NCBI GenBank assembly: GCA_044433325.1
Contig: JAWXTT010000003.1
Span: forward strand, 1-54,361
DNA from: HGM05232 sp044433325
Lineage (GTDB): Bacteria > Bacteroidota > Bacteroidia > Bacteroidales > Muribaculaceae
Direction: 5' to 3'
Length of the DNA: 54,361 nucleotides
In this document: piece by piece, positions 17,985 through 24,387 of the stretch
Layout: each line of letters opens with the position of its first letter
Numbering within the stretch: the first letter of the stretch is position 1
Notes under the pieces: model-generated
Databases searched by the model: none
The model's input: only the letters and a program-made list of their open reading frames with translations
What the model was told of the DNA's origin: nothing
Program-made: the position numbers and the translations under genes

Positions 17985-19034
17985 ATGGCTAAAGTAGGAG
18001 ATATGGTGCGTTTTATGAACGCTGTTGGGGGTGGACGCATAGTAAAGATTGTGGGAAATATTGCTTATGTTGATGAAGATGGTTTTGAAACGCCTGTATT
18101 GGTTAAGGAGTGTGTTGTGATTATGGAGCAGAAACGCACCACAGCATACGAAACACCTAAAGAGCCTGAACCATCTAAATATGTTGAACCAGAGCCAGAG
18201 CTACCTATCGAAGAAACCGCTGAGGGGGATATCCTTAATATCCAACTTGCATATCAACCAACTGATATCAAAAACCTAAGCAAAAGCGAGTTCAACACCT
18301 ATCTGGTAAATGACAGCAATTACTATCTTTATTACGCCTATCTAAGTAGTGCTGATGGAGAGGAGTGGATAACACGCAATCATGGAATTATCGAACCTAA
18401 TATCCAAATTCATCTCGAAAATATAAGCTACTCTAAACTACCTGAGATGGAGCGCGTAGCTATCCAATATATCCCATTTAAGAGTGATAAAGCGTTTGAA
18501 CTAAAATCACCAGTTATAGTTGAGCATAAATTGGATGCGACCAAATTTTATAAACTACACTCATTCCAAGCGAATGATTATTTTACCGCAGGAGTAATAG
18601 GATTAACTATCACCAAAGATGATATTCCACACCGTAAGCTAGCAGTTAATCCACGCCAACTAGAGGATGGGATACGCCAGAAACTATACCAGGAGCGACA
18701 ACAACCTACCAAACAACGCATCGAAAAACAACAACGCACCATACGTGATAGCAAAATCATAGAGTGTGACCTACATATTCATGAACTATTAGATAATACA
18801 GCAGGATTAAGCAACGCTGATATGCTAGAGGTGCAACTCAAGGAGTTTAACCGCGTAATGACACTCCACAAGGGGAAACGTGGCACAAAGATAGTATTTA
18901 TACATGGCAAGGGTGAAGGTGTCCTACGTAAAGCTATCATTGATGAGCTACGTAAGCGTTACAGCCGATGCACCTCACAGGATGCAAGTTTCCGCGAATA
19001 TGGCTTCGGGGCAACATTAGTAACAATCCATTAG
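17985..19034 (+). CDS. DUF2027 and Smr domain protein
   Basis: 349 aa, cytoplasmic. The N terminus (1-48) is a small beta-barrel typical of DUF2027 (VGDMVRFMNAVGGGRIVKI). A Pro/Glu-rich linker follows (~50-75), then a beta-rich DUF2027 core (~78-215), a basic Gln/Arg-rich helix (~225-255) and the C-terminal Smr domain (~258-349). The Smr domain has DLHIHEL and HGKGEGVLRKAI; such domains are nucleases or nucleic-acid binders, related to MutS2. Exact role unknown. This architecture is characteristic of Bacteroidota. Confidence 0.88.
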   Translation: MAKVGDMVRFMNAVGGGRIVKIVGNIAYVDEDGFETPVLVKECVVIMEQKRTTAYETPKEPEPSKYVEPEPELPIEETAEGDILNIQLAYQPTDIKNLSKSEFNTYLVNDSNYYLYYAYLSSADGEEWITRNHGIIEPNIQIHLENISYSKLPEMERVAIQYIPFKSDKAFELKSPVIVEHKLDATKFYKLHSFQANDYFTAGVIGLTITKDDIPHRKLAVNPRQLEDGIRQKLYQERQQPTKQRIEKQQRTIRDSKIIECDLHIHELLDNTAGLSNADMLEVQLKEFNRVMTLHKGKRGTKIVFIHGKGEGVLRKAIIDELRKRYSRCTSQDASFREYGFGATLVTIH

Positions 19035-19082
19035 AGGAGTGTTCTAATAACTGACCCTTATAATTAATAATAAATAGCAAAG

Positions 19083-19460
19083 ATGAAAAACAGCGGATTT
19101 ACATTACGTAAGAGATTGAAAAGTTTTAGATATGCTTTTAGTGGTATATATCAGCTAGTGCGTTATGAACATAACGCATGGATACACCTACTGTGTATGG
19201 TTGCTGTAATTATAGCAGGGGTACTACTAGATATATCAACTATGGAATGGATAGTTGTAACCTTTGCCATAGGTGGAGTTATAGCGACTGAGGCTTTTAA
19301 CTCAGCCCTCGAGCAATTAGCAGATGTAGTATCTCCTGAATATAACCAAGGGATTAAGCGCACCAAAGATTTAGCCGCTGCCGCTGTACTAATAGTAGCC
19401 ATTACAGCCGCCATAGTAGGTCTAATAATATTCCTACCTAAGATTATTAATCTGTTTTAA
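19083..19460 (+). CDS. dgkA: Diacylglycerol kinase family protein (DgkA/undecaprenol kinase type)
   Basis: 125 aa with three membrane segments (~35-55, ~57-75, ~100-122). The family motif around TEAFNSALEQLADVV and the following KDLAAAAVLI match DgkA/UdpK, which phosphorylate diacylglycerol or undecaprenol at the inner membrane. Which lipid is used cannot be told from sequence. It starts 48 bp after the Smr gene, probably as the second gene of that transcript. Confidence 0.9.
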   Translation: MKNSGFTLRKRLKSFRYAFSGIYQLVRYEHNAWIHLLCMVAVIIAGVLLDISTMEWIVVTFAIGGVIATEAFNSALEQLADVVSPEYNQGIKRTKDLAAAAVLIVAITAAIVGLIIFLPKIINLF

Positions 19461-19486
19461 AGGGAGTTCTAAGAACTCTCCTTAAA
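19458..19486. terminator. Hairpin between convergent dgkA and the 189-aa gene
   Basis: AAGGGAGTTCT and AGAACTCTCCTT form a near-perfect stem overlapping the dgkA stop and the end of the minus-strand gene. Its sequence resembles the larger palindromic repeats at 21049 and 36367. Confidence 0.6.
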
Positions 19487-20038
19487 GCTATGTAGGTTGC
19501 GGATATGGCGTGGTCGGTATTTGCAGACATGACTGATTCTAATTACTCCTCCTTTGTAGCCTTTAATCAGATTATTATCCACTCTGAATTTACGGTGGAT
19601 TAGTTCATCTAATCTGTAATCTGTACGTTTAATTTTGTTACCTGATCTGTTCCATATCGGGAACTCGATAGGGACTTCATCATCTTCCACCCCCAACATA
19701 TCTGCACTTATACAATCGCCCCAAACTATATTTTTCGATAGTATATATCTTACCGAACGCTCTAATGGGAATGATTTAGTTATATCAACTACTTTGGTGT
19801 ACTCCTCAATAAATTGTGCGTAAAGTCGTTTACGTGTAACTTCAACTGATATACGGCTTTCATCAACTCCATAGATTGACGCTAACGACAGAATTGAATA
19901 TAACTGAAACTCAGCTAAGTTATCTGCGTATAGCTCGCGCACCAGTTGCAGTTTAACCCTCAGTTCATCCTCTAATAATGTGCCATCACTACAAATTTCA
20001 AAAAAATAACGTGTTTCAATCTTCTCAAGGTCTTCCAT
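19469..20038 (-). CDS. Unrecognised protein, 189 aa
   Basis: I do not recognise this protein. It is soluble, without signal or membrane segments. The N-terminal half (1-100) is mainly helical and acidic, with ELYADNLAEFQLYSILSLAS. The C-terminal half is basic and aromatic, with IWNRSGNKIKRTDYRLDELI and ISHVCKYRPRHIRNLHSF. It stands alone: convergent to dgkA and preceded by a 745-bp gap. Codon use is like its neighbours, which supports a real gene. Confidence 0.6.
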   Translation of the reverse strand: MEDLEKIETRYFFEICSDGTLLEDELRVKLQLVRELYADNLAEFQLYSILSLASIYGVDESRISVEVTRKRLYAQFIEEYTKVVDITKSFPLERSVRYILSKNIVWGDCISADMLGVEDDEVPIEFPIWNRSGNKIKRTDYRLDELIHRKFRVDNNLIKGYKGGVIRISHVCKYRPRHIRNLHSFKESS

Positions 20039-20104
20039 AGTTTAATCTTTTAAGGCATAAACTACTTACCTTAGAGATAAAGAATGCGTGAACATCCCTT
20101 ATCA

Positions 20105-20220
20105 TGTTCCTAGGTATCTGGCATAACCCACTTCACAAATAAGTTCAGCCCACGCATTGCGCAGGCATCCGCAGAACTCATTCGTTGTGAAGTTTCTTAA
20201 ATCGCCAGATTTTAGGAACA
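20105..20220. ncRNA. 6S-RNA-like structured RNA candidate
   Basis: The DNA can fold into one long rod with a central bubble, the layout of 6S RNA. Closing stem: 20105-20112 with 20213-20220 (TGTTCCTA/TAGGAACA) and 20116-20122 with 20204-20210 (ATCTGGC/GCCAGAT). Bubble: 20123-20129 against 20194-20203. Upper stem: 20130-20138 with 20185-20193 (ACTTCACAA/TTGTGAAGT) and 20142-20146 with 20174-20178. Terminal stem: TGCG/CGCA. A short side hairpin (GAACAT/ATGTTC) lies next to the closing stem. The strand is undecided: TACCTTAG at 20067 could start a plus-strand RNA, and a perfect TACCTTTG at 20315-20308 could start a minus-strand RNA, or the leader of the 189-aa gene. Coordinates cover the paired core only. 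Confidence 0.5.
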
Positions 20221-20232
20221 CACCGAATAAAT

Positions 20233-20592
20233 AGCAAATGCTAATTTTATATTTTAATATTTATTTTATCTCTCTTTCTCTTATATCTCTTTAATTTTTA
20301 TACACCCCAAAGGTAAATAGTTACTCCATTATCTTTATAATGCGAAGTTAAACTATTCATTCCATATTTCGGTCTTTTTCTCTCAAAAAAATTACTTTGT
20401 AGCAATTTGCCAAGTTGTACTTAAGGCTTAGATAACGAAAATCGTATAAATTATAGTATTTATTATTTGTGTATTGCGGTGGTTTAGTTAAGTTGGTTAA
20501 CAAATTCACCATTTTAACTGTTATTTTAGTTAAAATATGCAAAGTTGAGTGATTTTTATGCTTAAAGATGATGTTATATAACATAAAACACT
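20233..20592. other. AT-rich non-coding stretch
   Basis: Very AT-rich. It holds the minus-strand box at 20308-20315 and a small hairpin (ATTTTAACT/AGTTAAAAT, 20511-20519 with 20528-20536). A 75-codon minus-strand frame here has Asn/Lys/Tyr-rich random composition and is not considered a gene. Confidence 0.5.
20308..20315 (-). promoter_or_regulatory. Minus-strand -7 box upstream of the structured RNA
   Basis: The reverse complement reads TACCTTTG, a perfect TAnnTTTG. Transcription would begin near 20302 and run through the structured element toward the 189-aa gene. No -33 TTTG was seen at the usual distance. Confidence 0.45.
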
Positions 20593-20600
20593 TACCTTTG
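20593..20600 (+). promoter_or_regulatory. -7 box of a possible short RNA
   Basis: TACCTTTG, a perfect TAnnTTTG, 44 bp before a terminator-like hairpin and 191 bp before the next gene. A separate promoter for that gene follows at 20707. Confidence 0.5.
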
Positions 20601-20605
20601 TAATG

Positions 20606-20674
20606 TGTTTTTCATGGTATTAGATTTAAGGTTAATTAAGATTGGTTGTCGGGATGACAACCATTTCTTTTTTG
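20606..20674 (+). ncRNA. Possible small RNA of about 70 nt
   Basis: Bounded by the TACCTTTG box and a terminator-like hairpin (GGTTGTC at 20644-20650, loop GGGAT, GACAACC at 20656-20662) with a T-rich tail to 20673. There is no ORF of note inside. It could instead be an attenuated leader of the 63-aa gene. Confidence 0.35.
20644..20673 (+). terminator. Intrinsic terminator
   Basis: An 8-bp stem with loop GGGAT, followed by TTTCTTTTTT. Confidence 0.7.
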
Positions 20675-20706
20675 TAGCTACTTGATATAGTTTTTATCTA
20701 ATTCTT

Positions 20707-20714
20707 TAGCTTTG
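20707..20714 (+). promoter_or_regulatory. -7 box for the 63-aa gene
   Basis: TAGCTTTG fits TAnnTTTG and lies 69 bp before the ATG at 20784. Confidence 0.55.
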
Positions 20715-20783
20715 TTTGGCAGTTACAAACAAATAACCTACCTTAGCGTTTACAAATTAATAATCAATTAAAAATAATAAGTT

Positions 20784-20975
20784 ATGAAGTTAGTAGAATT
20801 AAATGACGTTGACGGAACTAAGAGATATGTTAATGTAAATCATATTGCGTTCCTTGAGAAACATGGTGAAAAATGTAGAGTAGTATTGGCAATGCCAGGA
20901 CGTGCTGATTACAATTTCTACGCATTCCTAGCAGAAGAGAGCTATGAAGAAGCTAGAGCAATAGTTGAGGGTTAA
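20784..20975 (+). CDS. Small 63-aa protein, FlbD-like in pattern
   Basis: A compact protein: KLVELNDVDGTKRYVNVNHI, then strands around FLEKHGEKCRVVLAM, and a C-terminal helix ESYEEARAIVEG. The pattern of leucine-rich start, 'V/N-V/N-HI' strand and final 'ESYEEA' helix resembles small FlbD-type proteins, though no flagellar genes exist here, so the name should not be carried over. It has its own promoter and a strong terminator 20 bp after its stop, and normal codon use, so it is very likely expressed. Function unknown. Confidence 0.7.
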   Translation: MKLVELNDVDGTKRYVNVNHIAFLEKHGEKCRVVLAMPGRADYNFYAFLAEESYEEARAIVEG

Positions 20976-20996
20976 TCAAATACCCCCAGATATAAT

Positions 20997-21042
20997 AAAC
21001 GATATAGAGCAGGGGTAATCATACCTCTGCTCTATATCGTTT
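20997..21042. terminator. Long-stem terminator after the 63-aa gene
   Basis: AAACGATATAGAGCAGGGGT pairs with the mirror arm ending 21042 (20997-21017 with 21022-21042) with one mismatch. It is flanked by T/A runs on both sides. Confidence 0.8.
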
Positions 21043-21048
21043 TATTAT

Positions 21049-21094
21049 AGGGGACTTCTAATAATTGGTTTTATTCGATTATTAGAAGTCCCCT
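21049..21094. repeat. Palindromic intergenic repeat, copy 1
   Basis: A perfect 17-bp stem (AGGGGACTTCTAATAAT at 21049-21065 and its complement at 21078-21094) with a 12-base loop TGGTTTTATTCG. It lies between convergent genes and could terminate either. A near copy, including the loop, lies at 36367-36412. Confidence 0.85.
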
Positions 21095-21113
21095 TTATCT
21101 ATTCATAAGAAAT

Positions 21114-22298
21114 TTAACTAAACAAATCTAATGGATTCATCAATAAGAAATCTTCAAGAGGGATACCTCCTGTACCTACTACTATAACCTTCTCAGGACT
21201 GAATTTATCAGAGAATATTGCCATTCCTTTATTGGTTGATCGTCTGCCACTCTTTACCTCAATTCCTACCAATTTTCTACCTTGCTGTATGATGAAATCC
21301 ACCTCGTTGTTTTTCTCTCGCCAATAGTACAGTGAGTAACTCTCAATTGCGGCAAAGTTTACTAAATGTGCACCAATAGCTGATTCAACTAAACGCCCCC
21401 ACTCTTTAGGATTTATAATAATCTCCTCAAATTTATCATCACTTTGGGCAGATAGGAGTGCATTATTATATACTTGGAATTTGGGCAGTGAGGCACGTGA
21501 ACGCACTTGTTCTCCTGCATATTTACTCAATCCTCCTAGCAATCCACAATCTGATAACAGCGTGAGATAGTGTGAGAGGGTTGTTGTATTTCCTGCATCC
21601 TGCATCTCCCCTATTAACTTTGTAAGCGATACAATTTGCCCAGAATAAATTGAACCTAATTCAAAAAGGCGTTTAAGCAGTGCTGGTTTATCTACTCGCG
21701 TAAGCATTAATATATCTTTAGAGATACTTGTTTCTATCAACGCATCTTTAATATAGCTTTTCCAGCGATTAATATCACCAATTAGTGGAGCAGCACCTGG
21801 ATAACCACCAAAAAATATATATTGCTCTAAACTCCAGCCAAAAGCCTCACGCATTTCACCATACGACCAGTGCCCTAAATGTGTTTTTTCAAATCTACCT
21901 GCTAACGATTCTGTTAAACCCTTCTGGATTAATAATCTTGACGAACCTAGTAGGATTACCTTTATATTTATCTTCTCGTTCGTATCTTTATCCCAGTTTA
22001 GTTTTATTGTTTCGCTCCAATTATCTATCTTCTGTATTTCATCAATTACGATTAGAAATTCTGATTTACCAGATACCTTTAGACGCGCACGTGCCGAATC
22101 CCAAATCTGATTAATCCAAATTGTATTGCTAGCTGGGAGTGCATCTGCTGAGTTAAATGTATATGGCATATCTATCTGCTCCAATAGCTGATTAACCATC
22201 GTAGTCTTTCCTACTTGTCGTGGTCCGACAATCACTTGAATAAACATACGCGGCTCAAAAATACGTTGTTTAATCCTCTGTAAATAAGCTCTTTCCAT
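21114..22298 (-). CDS. AAA ATPase with DUF4143 C-terminal domain
   Basis: 394 aa, cytoplasmic. AAA_14-type ATPase (~15-140) with Walker A GPRQVGKTT, Walker B LIVIDEIQK and sensor LLGSSRLL. A winged-helix-like middle (~195-250) is followed by DUF4143 (~220-370). The last part has a PD-(D/E)XK-like pattern, NEVDFIIQ with IEVKSG. Such proteins are widespread and of unknown function. It is monocistronic; a palindrome of TTTTACTCA repeats lies just upstream. Confidence 0.9.
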   Translation of the reverse strand: MERAYLQRIKQRIFEPRMFIQVIVGPRQVGKTTMVNQLLEQIDMPYTFNSADALPASNTIWINQIWDSARARLKVSGKSEFLIVIDEIQKIDNWSETIKLNWDKDTNEKINIKVILLGSSRLLIQKGLTESLAGRFEKTHLGHWSYGEMREAFGWSLEQYIFFGGYPGAAPLIGDINRWKSYIKDALIETSISKDILMLTRVDKPALLKRLFELGSIYSGQIVSLTKLIGEMQDAGNTTTLSHYLTLLSDCGLLGGLSKYAGEQVRSRASLPKFQVYNNALLSAQSDDKFEEIIINPKEWGRLVESAIGAHLVNFAAIESYSLYYWREKNNEVDFIIQQGRKLVGIEVKSGRRSTNKGMAIFSDKFSPEKVIVVGTGGIPLEDFLLMNPLDLFS

Positions 22299-22310
22299 AA
22301 TATTTAAACA

Positions 22311-22341
22311 TTTTACTCAATACACTGAGTAAAATTACTCA
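22311..22341 (-). promoter_or_regulatory. Inverted-repeat possible operator of the DUF4143 ATPase gene
   Basis: TTTTACTCA (22311-22319) and TGAGTAAAA (22326-22334) are perfect inverted repeats with a 6-base spacer. A third half-site TTACTCA follows at 22335-22341. The element sits 13 bp before the start codon, where a repressor could act. No nearby regulator gene is an obvious candidate. Confidence 0.45.
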
Positions 22342-22420
22342 ATAAAATTAATATACCAAACTATTTTGAATAAATTTTAAGGTAAAATCGTGAATACTAG
22401 CCATGTGAATCTCAAAACAA

Positions 22421-22454
22421 GGGGTAACTAACAAAAGAATTTGTCAGCTACCCC
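22421..22454 (-). terminator. Terminator of the alkaline phosphatase gene
   Basis: GGGGTAACTAACAAA and TTTGTCAGCTACCCC pair at 13 of 15 positions. On the minus strand the stem is followed by TTGTTTTG. Confidence 0.65.
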
Positions 22455-22477
22455 GTATATCGTATATCTCGCTATTG

Positions 22478-23572
22478 TTACAATCCTAAGATTTTTTCAA
22501 TCTCTTTAGCTAGTTGGGTGTTCTCCATAATGCCATTAATCTGGTCAGCACCTGCACCATATAGATATACTGGCACTAATATCCCTGAGTGACCTGTTGT
22601 TGCGTATTTATAATTCACTCCGCTATCAGCTTTTGAGAAGTCTGCATCCCCACTTACTAAAGATAGACCACCTGTTTCATGATCAGCTGTTACTACTACT
22701 AATGTTCCTGGGTTATTATCAGCAAAGTCCATTGCAATATTTACACAATCATTAAAGTCCATAACCTCAGCCAGAGTTCCTTCAGCATCATTACCATGAC
22801 AAACCCAATCTATTTGTGAACCCTCAACCATTAGTAGGAAACCATTCTCATTTTTTGATAATATTTCCAATGCAGCCACTGTTGCTTTTGGAAGAAAATC
22901 ACCGCGACCATCAGCCATAGACTTGATATGTCCCTGCTCAAATAATGCTAAGATACGACCATCCTCAACTGCCTCTAATTCATCGAAGTTACGAGCGATA
23001 TTGAATCCTTTAGCTTGAGCTATATCTATTAATTTAACACCATCAACCTCTTTGTTGAAGTAGCTTTCACCGCCACCTATTGCAAGATCTATTGTTGAGT
23101 TAACTAGTTGTTCAGCTATTAATTCATAGCTATTACGACTCTCGACATGAGCATAGAACGCTGCTGGCGTTGCATGTTGCACGGTACACGAAACTACTAG
23201 ACCTGTTGCTTTACCCTTTGCTGAAGCTTTAGCACTCATTGAAATACAGGTATCCATATCAGCTGTTAACCCTAACATACCATTGTTAGTTTTCTCGCCA
23301 CACGCTAGGGCTGTACCTGCCGCAGCTGAATCAGTTACTCGGTTATTACTGGAATAAGTCTTGATTAATGCAATATTTTCAGCACGATCGAATGAGATTG
23401 AATCATAGCCACTCTCAACCATAGCCATTGAAGCTTGGGCTAAACCCATACCATCACCTATTAGGTAAATTACATTGCGTACCTCTTCAGATTTATTGTT
23501 TTCTTTAGCTACCTGACAGCAACTACTTAAAGCTATCACTGCTAGTGATAATGCCAATAATACTTTTCTCAT
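22478..23572 (-). CDS. Alkaline phosphatase, exported lipoprotein
   Basis: 364 aa. Signal peptide with lipobox ALSSC (Cys18), so the enzyme is expected on the periplasmic or outer face of the envelope, where it frees phosphate from monoesters. The PhoA-type core is seen in IYLIGDGMG (metal Asp40), VTDSAAAGTALA (Ser82 nucleophile), HATPAAFYAHV, DWVCHGND, VVTADHETGG and ATTGHSG. It begins only 26 bp after a tRNA-Arg gene on the same strand, with no promoter box between them, so it may be co-transcribed with that tRNA. Confidence 0.93.
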   Translation of the reverse strand: MRKVLLALSLAVIALSSCCQVAKENNKSEEVRNVIYLIGDGMGLAQASMAMVESGYDSISFDRAENIALIKTYSSNNRVTDSAAAGTALACGEKTNNGMLGLTADMDTCISMSAKASAKGKATGLVVSCTVQHATPAAFYAHVESRNSYELIAEQLVNSTIDLAIGGGESYFNKEVDGVKLIDIAQAKGFNIARNFDELEAVEDGRILALFEQGHIKSMADGRGDFLPKATVAALEILSKNENGFLLMVEGSQIDWVCHGNDAEGTLAEVMDFNDCVNIAMDFADNNPGTLVVVTADHETGGLSLVSGDADFSKADSGVNYKYATTGHSGILVPVYLYGAGADQINGIMENTQLAKEIEKILGL

Positions 23573-23598
23573 AATAATCTTTTTAAATGGTTAATTAG

Positions 23599-23670
23599 TA
23601 CCTCCGAGCAGAATCGAACTGCTATCTATGGTTTAGGAAACCACTATTCTATCCGTTGAACTACAGAGGC
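23599..23670 (-). tRNA. tRNA-Arg (anticodon CCU)
   Basis: The minus strand folds as a cloverleaf: acceptor GCCTCTG with CGGAGGT (G-U at the end and at one inner pair), D arm with AGTTCAACGGATAGAA, anticodon stem GTGGT/ACCAT with loop TTCCTAA (anticodon CCT), and T arm AGCAG-TTCGATT-CTGCT. Discriminator A; CCA is not encoded. Confidence 0.93.
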
Positions 23671-23685
23671 GTGCTTTTGCGCTCA

Positions 23686-23716
23686 CAAAATTACAATTTT
23701 TTTCTTTGCATACAAA
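23686..23716 (-). promoter_or_regulatory. Perfect Bacteroides-type promoter for tRNA-Arg
   Basis: On the minus strand TTTG (23716-23713), 19 bp, then TAATTTTG (23693-23686). Both elements match the consensus exactly, and transcription would start about 10 nt before the tRNA. Confidence 0.8.
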
Positions 23717-23740
23717 CTAAAAAGTGTCTGTTGCTATTAT

Positions 23741-24211
23741 TTAGATGCTGATTCCGTGGATATGTTTTACTTTGTCCATAACGAATGAGCTTTCTACTGA
23801 ACCTAGACTATCAATCCCACCTAATACATTTATTAGAAATTCCTGATAGTGACGCATATTGTGAGCATTGATTTTTAGCAAGTAATCAAATCCGCCTGAA
23901 ACATTATAACACTCGGTTACTTCGGGGATGCTCTGTATTACTTTAGTAAATTCGGCGGCTATATCGCGGTTCATTCGTCGTAACTTTACGTTGCAAAAGA
24001 CTACAAAGCCTTGGTTTAATTTATCCTCATCTAGGACTGCTACATATTTCTGTATATATCCGCCATTCTCCAATCTTTTTAATCGTTCAAAGACTGGTGT
24101 TGAGGAGAGATTTACCTGCGCCGCTAGCTCTTTTGTGGTTAATCGGGCGTTTTCTTGTAGTGTGCGTAGTATCTGTAAGTCTATACTATCTAATCTTTTT
24201 AGGTCGCTCAT
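23741..24211 (-). CDS. Lrp/AsnC family transcriptional regulator
   Basis: 156 aa. N-terminal helix-turn-helix (~8-55: DLQILRTLQENARLTTKELA, then SSTPVFERLKRLE) followed by the RAM ligand-binding/oligomerisation domain (~65-150, with SGGFDYLLKI). It is divergent from metY, so it probably controls methionine synthesis genes and itself; a palindrome covers its own -7 box. The ligand is likely an amino acid. Confidence 0.93.
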   Translation of the reverse strand: MSDLKRLDSIDLQILRTLQENARLTTKELAAQVNLSSTPVFERLKRLENGGYIQKYVAVLDEDKLNQGFVVFCNVKLRRMNRDIAAEFTKVIQSIPEVTECYNVSGGFDYLLKINAHNMRHYQEFLINVLGGIDSLGSVESSFVMDKVKHIHGISI

Positions 24212-24270
24212 AGAATAATATTCTTTTAGGGGTTCTTATTTCAATAGTCAACAGTTATTATATTCCTATC

Positions 24271-24293
24271 AATAATACAAATATAGTGTTATT
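24271..24293 (-). promoter_or_regulatory. lrp-type gene promoter embedded in a palindrome
   Basis: The minus-strand -7 box TATATTTG (24285-24278) lies inside AATAATAC-N7-GTGTTATT (arms match at 7 of 8). A protein bound here would cover the regulator's own promoter and sit 44 bp before the metY -7 box. Confidence 0.5.
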
Positions 24294-24336
24294 ATCCATA
24301 TTTTCCAACTATATTGTATGATTTATCTATATATCA

Positions 24337-24344
24337 TACCTTTG
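24337..24344 (+). promoter_or_regulatory. -7 box of metY
   Basis: TACCTTTG, with ATTG at 24313-24316 as a one-mismatch -33 element at 20-bp spacing. It lies 43 bp before the ATG; the short leader leaves no room for a SAM riboswitch. Confidence 0.65.
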
Positions 24345-24387
24345 TAAAGAGAAAAATAATAATAAATAACAAATAAAATATACGACT

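Noticed and set aside
20357..20584. 75-codon minus-strand ORF
   Set aside because: It is made of AT-rich intergenic DNA with Asn/Lys/Tyr-rich composition, without domains; it overlaps hairpins and has no suitable promoter.
24345..24387. SAM riboswitch before the methionine genes
   Set aside because: Only about 40 nt separate the -7 box from the metY ATG, too short for the fold, and no conserved riboswitch core is visible.
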